DNA of 64,000 nt from Apium graveolens (Eukaryota; Streptophyta; Magnoliopsida; Apiales; Apiaceae). The translations under genes and the position numbers were made by a program. The notes under the pieces are model-generated. The model saw nothing but the letters and a program-made list of their open reading frames with translations. It had not been told where the DNA came from and did no database searches. Location: the NCBI RefSeq assembly GCF_009905375.1, contig NC_133647.1:1612001-1676000 (forward strand), given 5' to 3'. Below, piece after piece: positions 34,694 to 47,609 of the stretch. Every line of letters starts with the position of its first letter. Within the stretch, counting starts at the first letter, position 1.

Positions 34694-37050
34694 TGAATAC
34701 ACAAAAGATCAGCAGTATCAAGATTCCTACGTTTGACAAAACTAACTACACTCTATGGAAGTAGAAGATGTTGTTATTTATCAAGATGGCTAATCCACTC
34801 TATGTTCAGATCCTCAAAAATGGTCCTTTCATTCCTATGATTAGAGTTGAGGATTCTACAGATGGAGACATGGTCATCCTAGCTCATTATGGTCCAAAAG
34901 ATCCTTCAGAGTATACTGAACCTGGGAAAGAAAAAGTTTCTCTAGACAGCGGTCTGCAGTTGATATTGATAGAATCACTTGATAGTGTGATGTATAACAA
35001 TATTGTCAACTATGACACCGCTAAGCAAATCTGGGAAAAGATAGAAATACTATGTGAAGGAACGGAGGAAGTTAGGTCAAATCAAAGAAGAATACTGATC
35101 TCAAGTATGAGGGATTCATGGCTAAGCCAAAGGAAAGTATCACTGATGTGTTTGAAAGAGCTGATCAATGACTTGCAGCTCCATGATAAATATTATGAAG
35201 CGGAAGAGGTAAACTTGAAATTCTTACTCACACTCCCAGATCACTCGGAACAAAAAAATTCAGCATCAGAGAAGGGAGAGGTCTAAGCAGAATATCACTG
35301 GAAGTTCATTTTGGAATTCTAAAGACATATGAATTAGAAATGATTCAAAGGAAATCCTTGAGATCTGGTCAAGGGCATATCATGGATGGCTCCAGTGCTC
35401 TCATTGTCAATGATGATCAAACCTCAAGTGAAGAACCAAAGTTCCAGACTCCGGTTGTACAAATAAGTGAGCAAAGACACAATGTATCTCAAGAACAAGT
35501 CATACTGAAACTGGAAGAAGATGATTTCTACATCTTGGATGAACTTGATGATATAGATCAATCAATGGCTTACTTGGAAAGAAAATTACCTAACATTAGA
35601 GTAAAGAAGCCTAGATTCTTCAAAAGCAAGAAACCACACTTCGACCATGACAGTAGCTGGCAAGGAAAGGGAAAGTTCACATCTGACAGCAAAGGAAGCT
35701 ACAAAACTGGATTTGTTGATAGATAAAAAATTACATGCTTTAACTGTGACGGGTTCAGAATGCAGAAAACCCAAACAAACCAAGAAGAACAATGCTTATC
35801 TTTAACTGGAGGCAAAATATGAAGCACTTTTAAAGAAACACCAAAGTAAAGCCTACATTACAGAAGGGAAGAGTTGGGATGATTCTGACGATGATGAAAA
35901 TGAGGAACTTGGAAACTACGCACTCATTGCTCTGGAGGAAGAAGATCAATATTCATCAATGGAAAAAATCCCAACTCTCACCACCATTGAGCGGAATGCG
36001 AATCAATGTAAGGAGGCTGTCAAAAAGATGAGCACAAAAATGTTTTGCATTCACAAAAGTGCAATGATTGCTAATGAAGAAGGTAGTAGATTGACATGGA
36101 TCAATGAGAAACTTGGGATGGAAAAACAAGAGACTGGATTGTTATTAGTAGAGCTTGATGTCTTGAAACAGGAAGATGTATATCCCAAGAACAAGATCAA
36201 GTGTGTAAGTGAAATTGAGGAAGTTCTGAGACAAAAGATTGAAGAGTATGAACTAAAATTAAAATTCTTCATACATGCATCTGGTTTGGTTGATCAGGAT
36301 TATGAGAAAAGTAAATCTAGTGGAAACACTGCCACTAGATTTAACCATAAGGCTTTGAGCGACAACAAGAAAGTTGCAGATGACAAAAGAAGGAAAACAG
36401 TTTACAAAGATGTTCTAGTTATGTCTGGAGAAGAAAAGTCATATGTGCTCAAAGCTGAAGAAACTAACTTCAATAAAAGTAAGTTACTAATCAAGCAGGA
36501 ACTTGCAAATAAGGATGATGCAAAGAAAAACATTGAAGACTCCCCTAAAACTGAAAGTGAGAAGAAGCTCATAAATGATCAAGAACCAAAGACATCTGTC
36601 AAAGAAACCAAATTAGAAAGCACTGAGAGGAGAGAGAGGAACACAAAAGGGAATGTAAAATTTAACAAAAGCAATAATCTTGCTCATGGTGCAGAAGCTC
36701 CAGGAAGGAAATATGAAATATGTTGCACTGAGAATCATCTAACTCACCCTTGTAAAAAGGCAGTTAGTAAATCAGATGAAAAAGTCTGTACATACAATGA
36801 AGCAAAAGCAAATGATTCCTTCCCATTTTGTGACAAGCTTGATGGCATTCATCACAACTTGAAAGTAAGAAAAGGTTGTCACAGGATGAGAATAAACTTC
36901 AAGGAAACCAATCCTGAATCTACTCATGCCAAGAAGAATGCACAAACCTCAAAGAATTCTCCCTTGTCTGAAAATTATAACTCAAATTCTGCTGAATCAG
37001 TCACTCAGACAAAAGAACCCAACTCTACTTGGGTTGGTAATCACACTTAA
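34694..37050 (+). pseudogene. Copia gag of the Sirevirus-like element
   Basis: Starts MNTQKISSIKIPTFDKTNYT with the N-Y-x-x-W-K motif of UBN2-type gag, then QIWEKIEILCEGTEEVRSNQ and a Lys-rich linker. The zinc knuckle begins CFNCDG at about 35737, but the His is lost in a small deletion before ECRKPKQ. A long charged extension follows (about 35835-37050, rich in Lys, Glu and Ser), as in other Sirevirus gags. In-frame stops at about 34762, 35284, 35724 and a frame change near the knuckle make it non-functional. Confidence 0.78.
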
Positions 37051-37900
37051 TCCTCATTGAATGCAGGGCAAGTGAAGGGAAGTCATTCAAATCATGAACA
37101 AGGTATGCTCATGATTTATGACAAGTGATAAAGCCCTGCTATCACTATTTGAGTAGAAGGCTGGCCCATTAAGTGACCTTTGGAGACAACAACAAAGGTC
37201 TTCACAATGGGAGATGTCAAAGCAATATTTGGAAATGTTTTCTTGAAAAACGTAGCTTGTTTGTTGCAACATTGAACTCAACAAATAAGAACAAATTCTA
37301 CTACTTCCTTAACCAAGCATGTGGACAATAAAGCGAGGAATTCTTGTGCCAAAAAAGATTGAGTGAAAAATATGCAGAGGCTGGTTTGCCTAGGTTAAAA
37401 GAAGAAGAGTCCCTTGCACTTGAAAGATCTCAACATCAACAATGATCCTGATAAAGAACTGAAATCGGTGTGCATATCATGGACAATGTAGGGTTCAAGC
37501 AAATTCAAAGGAATCACCCGTGTTGACAGTAAAAGAAGACACTTCAAATGTTTTAAGGGAACTTGTGTTGAAGCTGAAAGGGGCTACAGATGCAGAATCG
37601 GCTAGATGCAGGGTTGATAGGACTAATACTAGATTAGCCTCTTATTACAGCAAGAGGTACTATCTATATTAACACTCATTGCAGAAGCTCAATACTCAAC
37701 TGCAAGAGTTGCGGTGCTCATTTGTAAGATACCAGTCTATCAACCAACTGATACAACTGGTATCCTTGAACTCATCTGTATTCCAACAGAGAGACAGTTG
37801 ACTGACATTTTTACTTAACCTCTAGATGAAGCAACCTTCACTAAACCAGTAAGTGGAATCACATTTCTTGATTTTTCATCTTAAGGTAAGAACTCAGTCA
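37051..37900 (+). pseudogene. Collapsed pol: protease scrap joined to the RNase H tail
   Basis: At 37100-37260 there is a weak echo of the Copia protease (GDxxK.F..MGDVKAIFGNVF). At 37770-37880 the sequence reads IPTERQLTDIFT-stop-PLDEATFTKPVS, matching the PTDEQLADIFTKPL end of Copia RNase H. The integrase and reverse transcriptase in between (normally about 3 kb) are missing; only ~500 bp of decayed sequence joins the two ends. Confidence 0.72.
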
Positions 37901-38112
37901 AACTGTGTTGCAACAGATTAAATTCTGATAAATCAAATTAATTGATTGTGTCAGATTTTAACTGGAATATGAACTATAAATATTTCAGAATTAACTGCAT
38001 ATTTATTTTTCAAAATTCAAACTTTAACTTAGAAATTTTCAAATTCTAAGTAAACTGATATTTATTGATTCACATGTCAGGTATATGTAGTTGGTAAATA
38101 ACAGATCTCATA

Positions 38113-38600
38113 AGAAGCAAAAGTATTGAGAACTGAGTTCTCGATAAGTATAATTGACTTATCGATAAGCCATTTTACAACTCTTTGATTGAGTTCTCGA
38201 CAAGTCATTTGTCAGACTTCTCGAAGAGTCAGTTTATGACTTCTCGACAAGTTATTATAGAGTTCTCTGATGAAAAATCTAAGTTCTCTATAAGTCCAAC
38301 TTATACTTATCCATTTATCTGAAATAATTTTATCCATAAATTATTTTCAGCAAATACTTTTGACATAAAATCCATTCTAATTTTACATTGATTTTATCAA
38401 TTAAAATTCAGAATTTTTCAGTCCTTCATGGACAAACTGAGTATTTGTAGGACATATCGATAAGTCTATATTATTTCTCTAATCAAGAAATTAAAATTGA
38501 CTTCTCGAACGTGTCTATTTTGTTTAACATGACTTCTCGATAATTATATGCCTAATGTCTATATCTGAGTTCTCGACAAGTTATTTACCTTTCCTATAAA
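38113..38600 (+). promoter_or_regulatory. Cluster of ttctcgataag-type motifs upstream of ORF3
   Basis: Variants of gagttctcgataagtc occur repeatedly: for example ttctcgataag (about 38140), ttctcgacaagtc (38190), ttctcgaagagtc (38218), ttctcgacaagtt (38242), atcgataagtc (38457), ttctcgataat (38534) and ttctcgacaagtt (38571). The reverse complement gacttatcgagaactc recurs in the 3' LTR. The spacing and number suggest binding sites, but the role is inferred. Confidence 0.5.
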
Positions 38601-38602
38601 TA
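38595..38602 (+). promoter_or_regulatory. TATA box upstream of ORF3
   Basis: tataaata in the context ttcctataaatacccag lies 147 bp before the ORF3 ATG. The second copy at 60689 has the same motif at the same distance. Confidence 0.55.
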
Positions 38603-41600
38603 CCCAGACTTCTTGACATACATATACTTACGCTTTCTCAGATCTCGAAGTGATCTAGCTTTTTCAATTTCAAGACGTTTTTCCTCATTTCAAAAGCTAT
38701 TTCACAAATTTCTCTTACCCACTCTTTCTCACTTCACCAGAATGGCCTCAAACGTTGTTAGAACCTTTATCCCAGAGAAAGGAACCAACTTTCTTGCTTT
38801 TATAGATCCTAACCAAGCCCCAGACACCTTCAAGGGGTTTGCGAAGTTCGTTTCTGAATCATATCTTGCAGGTGCTTTGATAGCTAATCCAATTCTGTAT
38901 CTGGATGTACTACATGAATTTTGGACCACCGTCGTAATACGGAAAGTAATGGATAACAACTCTGTGTCTATGGTGGTCACATGCATCATTGGAGGACAAC
39001 AGATAAAATTCAGTGAGCAAGATATGAATGCAGCTCTGGGGCTTTCTACTGAGAATTTAGCTCAAGTGCCAACACAAGATGAACTGGTGTAATTCATGGA
39101 TTTCATCAACTATAGTGGAAACATCAACCTTTCCAGCATGAACAGAACTAATCTCAGAAAGGAATGGTCCTTCGTGTTTGACTGCATAGTAAGGGCATTC
39201 ACTTGCAGGAAGCCAGGATTTGACAATATCTCCAGTGTAGTATAGAAGCTGGTATTCTCCATAGCTCACAACATGAAGCTCAATGTTGGGCTATTGATCC
39301 TGGAAGAACTTGCTACCAGACTTGTCATGCCACTATCTGCTAGAGGTAAAGAGATCTTTCTTCCTAGATTTATAATGTATGCTTTAAATAATAAAGTACA
39401 ATACATTCATTTGTTGAATGGAATTGATAGCACTAAAATAGGCGACTGTAAGCAAGTGTCCAAAATCATATTTAAGTCACTTACTACAAGAATTAAGGTA
39501 ACTGTGAGTTTGAGGATCACTCCATTTATGCTGGAGAGGTTCAGGACTTACCCTTACCCTATGCATGATATGAGAACCAATGCAACTGCTATCTCAGCTA
39601 TGGTTCCTAATCCTGAAGCAGTACAAACTTAGGAACACCAACAGGAACCTTCCCAAGCTGCAGCACCTTCTTCAAAACCATTAGTAACTAGGAAGCCAAC
39701 CACTTTATCCTCTCAAAAGGATAAAGTGAGTAAAAAGAAGAGAAAGGAAGTATGTCCTGAACCAGTTACTGAGGGTGGTGAGGAAAACACACCTTTAGAG
39801 TCTCCCTTGGTCAGAAAACCTAAGAAAGCCAAGAACTCTGAGCTGACCACTCAAACCACCTCTACATTCTCCCAAAAGAATGTAGTTATAACAGTGGGGA
39901 TTAACCAGACTCTAGAAACATCCTCTCAAATGGATGTGCCTATTGAAAAGAGCATTCTCCCAAATGCACCCTGTATAGAGTCTGCACAACCCACACTTGA
40001 GAAATTCCAAGTGTATGGGAGGAGAAATAAGGATGGCACACACCATGAGAGCACATCACTTCAAGCTCCCTTATTAACTCAGGGGGAGCTGCCAACACTC
40101 ATATCTGATCAAATCTCTCTAATTTCTAAAATTTCTTCCTCTTATGCAACACCTGAAGCTACTCCTCAGGCGCATCAAAAATCAAGTGACATGGTTCCTA
40201 GAGCTGTGCTCACCACCCAGACACCACCCTTAGATGGTGAGAGGTTACTAGCTGGGGTAGACCTTGATGACACCATCAAAAACATGGGGGATTCATCTGT
40301 TTTTACTGAAGACCTCATGGAATTCACAAATGCACATTCAAGTGCAAATCTATCTTCACAGGCAGTAGGGTTTGAGGGTAGTACTCCTGAGGGGGAGCTA
40401 TCTAAATTCCCTCCAATTCTATTGGAGGTTCCTCATGAGAGAACAACTCTCCTCACAACCCTGACAGAAACTGCATCAGCAGCTGATGCTAGGAGTAAAA
40501 TTGTCAATGACCCTGTAATAGGAGAGACAAGAATAGGACATTCAGGTGACAGTGTGGTGCAAGACACACAAGGGTTTGAGGTTGTTGCACATGACAGTAG
40601 CACAGTCAAATCCCCTCCAATTCAATTGGAGGTTCCCACTACCAGTATGGAACAACACCCTGTTAAAACCACAGTGCAAACTGTGAGTTCAACTGTGACT
40701 CAAGTCACAGGTGGTCCTAGTTCTTCAGAGCCTAAAATCCAAACAAATCATCCCTCCACCTCTTAACCTCATCTCATTGCATCATGGCTACAAGAAGCTG
40801 CAACTCAACCTGCCACTATTAAAGATTTTAGAGTTGATTAACTTCCTGGGCTTGCTCAAATCTCGCAGCAACTTCTCACATCAGATATGTCTAATCAAGA
40901 CTATCAAGCCATAATGATATCCTATCAAGAAGATGTGGAGGACCAACAAGCAAAGATTGTAGATGAGGCTGGCAATGATGCTAACTGTGATGCCTGGCTA
41001 GATAAAGAGTATAAATTAGAGATGGAGGATGTTCTTGCCAAATTTAGGGATGATTACCTAACCATTATAGGAAGCATCTCTAAAGCTCTTACCCCATCTG
41101 AGGTGTATGATGCTGTGAATGAAGTATCCAAAGCCCAACTCAAGGCCTTCCATCTTTTTGGAAGAGCACTAGAGATCAGGTTCACTGGTCAAGAAGACAG
41201 ATTTAGAAAGCCCATCAAAGGAAAGGTAGAAGAACTCAGTCTTACTCAAACCAAGATAAACACAAACTTCCAACACTTCACTGATCAAATGGCAAGAATG
41301 AACTTCGAAACTATTGAAGCTGAAGTCAAAAGTCTTAAGACCGCATTCTGGGCTGTTCACAAGATTGTTCAAGAACAGGTCACTCAGTCAAATGATACAA
41401 AAGTGAAGTTGGATCAAATGCACTCTGCTAGATACACTCCTTCACCTGTGACCATTGATGAGATTCAAAAATTCATCAGAACAACCTTTGGAAGCTCTAC
41501 ATCCTCATATGTCTCAACCTCTTCAAATCTTCAGATTCAGGAACTGCAAACTCAAGTCTCATCTCTCCAACAATCCAATGCATCTCGGAGTTCTTAGGTG

Positions 41601-42384
41601 CATGCTCTCACCACCTTGGTGCAAAGTCAACAGACCGATATTCAATCCCTTGTGGACTCTCACAAGGTTCTTCAAATGCAAAACTCCATATCCTTGGGAG
41701 CTATCATGGGAAAACTGGATATTCCACTGCCATCCTTTCCTGAGCACATAAGGCCGGAAATCAACACTCCCTACGTCATGCCTATTTCCAAGACTAAGAG
41801 GGAGATTGAAGCTATGATTCAACAATCTATGGATAAGGGCAAAGGAAAATTAATTTCATCCAGTCAAAGCTCACAATCTGAAAATGATAACCTGATTAAA
41901 GATGCTCATCGACCAATTCTAGATAAGGAATTCAGTGATCTTCTTGCAGTACTCAGGGAATCACTTCAGAGAAACTACATCAGCTATCAGAGAGCACTGA
42001 CCAAGAATATTAATTTTATAAGAGTAGTAGTGATAAATGTTAATGACATTGAGCACAAGAAAATTGTGGTCATCATCAAGGATGGAGAACAAGACTGATG
42101 TTTGCAAGTGTCCTTTCCGTGTCTGAAATCTCTAAGAGCATCAGAGCTAGATGTCTTGATTGACAGTCACTACACCAAAAGTGGCCTTCTGCATCATTCC
42201 ACAAACGTTGCAACAGGCCAAATAAATGTTGCAACAGACCAAAAAATTTCAACGGCAGCACTTTTGTGATGTTAGTATTTTTGGCGTTGCCTTAGGGTTC
42301 AAAGGCAACATTTTATTATCAAGGGCAACACCAAAAATTATGTTGCAAAAAGCAATGACATGGCAAAAAAAGGGGGTCAAAGTG

Positions 42385-42535
42385 ACACGTGGACTGCCAC
42401 ATGGACTGCCACGTGGCTCTTTGGCACGTGGCTTTTTGACACTTGGTAGTTGTGGGGCCCATTGATAGGTGGGGCCCACTGACAGGTGGAGCCCACTAAC
42501 ATGTGGGTCCATCTTGACACGTGGCACTTTTGTAA
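42385..42535. repeat. Left subterminal repeats of the CACTA element
   Basis: Multiple copies of gacacgtgg/gccacgtgg and gtggggcccactgac in about 150 bp. They parallel the right-end array, as expected for transposase binding sites. Confidence 0.75.
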
Positions 42536-42858
42536 CACTTTTTAGTACCTATTTGCAACATTTTTAATACCTATTGTAACACAATAACAATGGTCAAATT
42601 TTGAAATATACTTTCTGCATACATTAAAGCCCAGTTCTATTTTAGAACTGTTTTCCCAATCAAAGTCATTAGCAAGACAATACAATATCACCAGTATGAT
42701 GAACTACATCATTTAGACAATTTCTAATTATCAAAAGATTACATTTGTAAATGTGATATTACTGGACAATTCCAAAGTACCAGAATTAATACAGCTACTA
42801 CACACGTTTAGACTTGGAAATTACTACATAACTCTGCTTTACAAAATCAACAACTACT

Positions 42859-42995
42859 TCAGCAGATAAAATGACATGTCCTTGGCCTGGTGTCATAGCC
42901 ATTATTTGACCACTGTAATGAGGTAGTTCTTATAAAATCTGCCATCATGGGTGGTTTCAGACCAGAATCCTTTAACGGTCTCTCATCATCATAAT
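42859..42995 (-). other. Exon-like fragment captured in the CACTA, unrecognised
   Basis: After an acceptor tgtgtgcag the frame reads YDDERPLKDSGLKPPMMADF and on to a tga at 42859. It looks like a terminal coding exon of some host gene. Family not recognised; it could belong to either captured gene or a third. Confidence 0.4.
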
Positions 42996-43269
42996 CTGCA
43001 CACAAAAAAACTCTAGTTAGTCAAGGGTATATCTTGTATACATACAAATCATGTGTGCTGAAAAGAAAGGCCACCCCATTTGTGTGGCGAGCATGGGACT
43101 TGGATATTGATCAACGCATTCGATTCCCAATATAGAAAATATCAAGAATCCTAAACAGAAAATTGGACACGAGTGCAGGGACAAACCTGCAAGGGTGACA
43201 GAGTAATCTAATTTGATAAAATCTTTCATTATTAAACAGTGTCTTTTTTCAATTAAAAAAAAGGATTAC

Positions 43270-43531
43270 CAATAAAACTGTTTGATAAGGTGCAACTCAT
43301 CAATAGTTTCCATTGTACTCGCTTCCCATTTTCTAGTATAAGGTTTGATTTTTTCATGCTGTAGTTCGTCTTTACCATCGATTGAGAGATCTGATACATG
43401 GGTAACGTAATCATTTGTATTGTTAGAGGGTGTGTAAAGAAGAACCGAAAAGGAAGAAGAGTGTGTTCTCACATCCCCTTTCATTATACAAACATCAGTA
43501 CGAATAGTACTTCTTTCACAACAGATAGTCC
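43270..43531 (-). pseudogene. GT61-family glycosyltransferase fragment captured by the CACTA
   Basis: One exon, acceptor gtgcag and donor gtaatc. It encodes TICCERSTIRTDVCIMKGDV, then RTHSSSF, and later KIKPYTRKWEASTMETIDEL. This matches the N-terminal part of plant GT61 proteins (DUF563; xylan arabinosyl/xylosyltransferase-like), where C..x..D.C...GD.R.H and (K/R)PY.RK.E...M..I.E. are conserved. These enzymes act in the Golgi on cell-wall xylan. The catalytic C-terminal exons are not seen, so it is a non-functional capture. Confidence 0.72.
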
Positions 43532-44515
43532 CTGCACATTGTCACCAAAGTTCTATCAATAATTATGACACAGGGAAGTTATTCTACAGCTGAATTATTA
43601 TTAATTTTTTTTTTGCAAATATTACACACAATTACATCTTAACTTTGTTATATTTAACTAAAACATATCATCTTGCATCTTGAGTATTAAATGATTGAGA
43701 AATAATGCTACCAAATATCTCTCTATATAGTATACCAGAACTGTTACATTGCTGGAATATAGCTGAATGATTGTTAGTGAAATAATGCAACAAATAAATA
43801 CATATGAACAGTAGCTGTTATGTTGACATTCAAGTGGACTAATGCAACAAATACAAAGCAAATAAAGACAACACAATAAATTGATTAAGACTATATCAAA
43901 TTACTAAGTCCCTACCAACTAAATGTTCCATTTGACAAACTGTAATTTACCAACACAAACTTAGCAATAAGTTATAGCAACTTACTGATGTAACAAACTG
44001 CAAAGTAGACACATTCAATACTACAAATTAGACTACTGTTCCATTGATCCATCGAATTAAAGATCTAAACAAGAACTGTATTTTAGATTTAGTCGAAAAC
44101 ATTAATGAACACGACAAGGATTTCGGTTATATCTATCATACCCTTATTACTGAACAAGAAAACAACCACATGGAAACACACAAATTGCAAAACTAATTAA
44201 AAAAATTACATTATAAAGTTACTTTATTTTCAATATCATTTTTGAACTCTTTCCTTTGTTCTGACCACTAATGAGCATTTGAGTAAAGACAATCTGATTT
44301 AAATTTCGGAGTAAATAAGGAATTGGATTAATTCACAAATAGGATTCATGATTATGTATATGTGTATAGCATAAAAACTGGTAGTTCATGGCAGGTGCCA
44401 AGATCCAATTTGTGAAGTCCACTCACATGGTACATCGCAACTAAAACGTTATTACAACATAATTTGGCCATATTATTGTAACATGACTGAGAAGTTACTG
44501 ATTCGCATGACTTAC

Positions 44516-45926
44516 CGATGTCTGAGTGATCTGAAGAGAAAAGTTACGGCAAGATAAATAAGACCCACGTAGGAAAGTACTGTAATTAAGCTGTAAAAAT
44601 GCAAAGAACAATAAAAAAAATTACTCGTTAGTTCTACCTTGGAACAAAATAACAGTTAAAAGTAACTAATTTTTTACATCTTTAAGGCAATAAACATATG
44701 GATTAGTGAATACTTTAGGCATTAATATTCTGACCTTATATCAAGATCTGTGGTGTAAGAAGATGACATTATGACAGAAGTTCCCAGTCCAAAGATAAAT
44801 GCTGGTCTTGATGCATCTCTCCACATGACTAGATCAACTGAAAATCACATTCAAAGCATAATTTAATCTGTGCTCAAATTCCAAGTGCTTTAATAAAGAA
44901 GAATAATACTAATTGGCTTTATTACTGAAAACAAAAGTTTACCTAAACTCTGTAGTTTGCTGTGTCTCTTTGGCACTGAACAATATCCATCTGCAACTGG
45001 AACTAAATGGCAAATAGAAAAGAACAATCAAGAATGATACCGATCAAAATCTATGACATTGAACTATTGACTTTCGGAATAAGGACTGATAAGTAAAAAT
45101 TAAGAAGAGGATTAGCAAAACAGAAAAATAACTTATTTGGTTCTGTTTTTGTGGGTTTCGAGACAATTCTGGGATGGATCGCACCAGGAGTAGTCTGTTT
45201 CTTGACTGTTATTGAAGTGGGAGCCAATTTTAAGTTACTTTCTTCTATTCTCTATTCTTCAACCACAATATTTTTGGCCTTCTGTTCTGGAATGCCAATT
45301 TCTGTCACAACTAAGCTTTCTTTTATTGTTTCAGTCTCAATTTCCTCATCAGACTATTCCTCTGATTCTTCATCCCAATCATCTTCATCATCAGTGACCT
45401 CTAAGTTAGGAGGAGATTTGATCGGACCGGCATTACCTAGATTGCTTGTGATAGTCTTTTCTTCATACTCAATAAGTTCCTTACAATTACTTTTAGCAAT
45501 ACCTGCAGGGCTCTTCTTGATAGCTACAACAGACACATCAAGAACCTTTTTTGTCTGATCAAAATGCTCGCTGGTCTCCGACTGTGATCCCTCTGATTCA
45601 ATTGACATCCTCCTGATTTCATCAGCAGAGAGAATTCTACTAGAATCACCGACAATTTTATCCGAATTTGATTCAAATATGATCAACTGAGATGAAATCC
45701 CTTCGCTACCACTGCCAGGCATATTCGAGTCCTTACCGGCCTCTGATCTTGTCTTCCTCAGTCCAGCATTACTCTCATTTCTCACACTGGACGCCTTACT
45801 GGATGCAGATTTCACCTTTCTCAACTGCAGTGAACTCCTATCGCTGGGAATGTTATCATCTTTGGACTTTTCATCTTTGGACTAGTACACTGACTTCTCC
45901 AAATAATCATACTCGTCAAACTCCAT
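44516..45926 (-). pseudogene. Reticulon-like (RTNLB17/21-type) gene fragment captured by the CACTA
   Basis: Exons on the minus strand: 45926-~45133 (MEFDEYDYLEKSVY, stop at 45884-45882, then a long acidic/Ser-rich region ending IPEQKAKNIVVEE), ~45002-44943 (ADGYCSVPKRHSKLQSL), 44837-44735 (VDLVMWRDASRPAFIFGLGT ... SYTTDLDI) and 44590-44516 (LITVLSYVGLIYLAVTFLFR). The last two form the start of the reticulon domain, DLVMWRD being its hallmark, and the first hydrophobic hairpin. Splice sites are good and phases match. At least three in-frame stops in the first exon and the missing domain end make it a pseudogene. In plants these proteins shape tubular ER. Confidence 0.82.
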
Positions 45927-46212
45927 ATTAGAGATTCAGAGAGACAAAATCTGAACCCTGATTTCAAAATGAAAAAGTGTGTTGGAAAATGATATATAAA
46001 TATAAAAGGTAAGACTAGTAGAAATACTTGTTAAAGTAATATAAACAGTTTTAAGGCATGATTAGACCGGCTTATAACTTAATTTAAAGCATATTTGACT
46101 AGAATTCACTTGAATTAATTCAGTTGGATTAGGCTGTCAAGCTTACAATAGATCCATAAATGTAAATATTATGAATAATATGGACTCTTTGCTTACTTTC
46201 ACTCACCTCACA

Positions 46213-46283
46213 CACAGAGAGACAGTCAGAGAGAGGGGAGAGATAGAGAGAGAGAGGGAGAGAGGGAGAGAGAGAGAGAGAGA
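46213..46283 (+). repeat. (GA)n-rich tract upstream of the captured reticulon gene
   Basis: Purine tract of gagagaga units. On the minus strand it is a (CT)n tract located where the captured gene's 5' UTR or promoter should be, a common feature of plant 5' UTRs. Confidence 0.75.
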
Positions 46284-46802
46284 TTTTGAAGCAAAACTAC
46301 CTTCTTCTCGAGTCCAGAGGCGGACTACGATACAATTGGAAATTGAAGATTAGTTTACAAACCCTCACGGCATTTCTTCAACAAAATTGAGCTTCTTCTC
46401 GGCCGGCTTCTTCTCGCTGCTTTGGGAGCCATCACACAAATCTAGGGTTTAAGAATTGGGGGAAATAAAGAGAGAGAGATTGATTTGTGAATGTGTTTGT
46501 TCGTGAGAATTGAGAGAAATTCGAGATGTGTACAGGTAGGTTTGGAGAGAGATCTGTGGATGTGTGTTTGGGCTTTATTTCGCATGGATCGATGAGTTGG
46601 CGTGTCTCAGAAGCGTTGGATTAGATTTCCTTCTGTAGGATTTTGGTTTTGCTGTTCAAGATCGAGTAGATATTACATATATTATTTAAGTAAGAAACGA
46701 AAAGACGAAAGCTAATAAAAAATTTATGTATTTATTTATTTTTAATATTTTTAGAAATCCCTACTTACATATAAATAAAATAAAGATTTTTATTTTTTTA
46801 TC

Positions 46803-47524
46803 AAAATTTTATTTTAAAAGAATCGATACTTCATTTGGGATAATAGCGCATACAGGGATTAATCTATTCTGACTGCTTTGACTGCTATATTATCTCATAA
46901 AATAAATATAAAAAAACCTAATAATGATGGTACACCCCTAAAATCGATTGTTTTTAACATCCCTACGGACGGATCGTCGAAATTTTATTTTAAAAGCATC
47001 GATACTTCATTCGGGACAATAGCGCAAACAAGGCTTGGTCTATTTTGACTACTTTGACTGATATAAAATCTCGCAAAATACATATAAAAAAACATAATAA
47101 TGATGGTACACGCCTAAACTCGATTGTTTTTAACATCCGTACGGACGGATCGTCGAAAATTTTATTTTAAAAGTATCGATACTTCACTCGGGACAGTAGC
47201 GCAAATAGGCCTTGGTCTATTATCACTGCTTAGACTGATATAAAATCTCGCAAAATAAATATAAAAAAAACTAATAATGATGGTACATGCCTAAAATCGA
47301 TTGTTTTTAACATCCGTACGGATGGATCGTTGAAATTTTATTTTAAAAGTATTGATACTTCACTCGGGACAGTAGCGCGAACAAGGCTTGGGTTATTTTG
47401 ACTGCTTTGACTGATATAAAATCTTATAAAATAAATATAAAAAATTTATAATAATGATGCTACACACCAAAAATCGATTGTTTTTAACATCCGTAAGGAC
47501 GGATCGTTGAAATTTTACTTTAAA
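46803..47524. repeat. Four-unit tandem repeat, period about 177 bp
   Basis: The landmark ggatcgt(c/t)gaa starts at 46971, 47147, 47324 and 47501, giving spacings of 176, 177 and 177. Each unit also holds attttattttaaaag, gatacttca, gggaca.tagcgc and aatcgattgtttttaacatc. Identity between units is about 85-90% by eye. Confidence 0.93.
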
Positions 47525-47609
47525 AAAATTAAAGGAGTTAAAAGAGCCTTTACTTTAAGTAGAAATGAATTATTTCTATAAGGTTATATTTAAATAATGT
47601 GGAATAAAA

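Noticed and set aside
38742..42098. ORF3 as a host gene
   Set aside because: It lies between a Copia RNase H tail and the polypurine tract/LTR of the same element, and a second copy is also repeat-flanked.
45151..45558. 135-codon Ser/Leu-rich plus-strand ORF
   Set aside because: Antisense shadow of the captured reticulon-like first exon on the minus strand.
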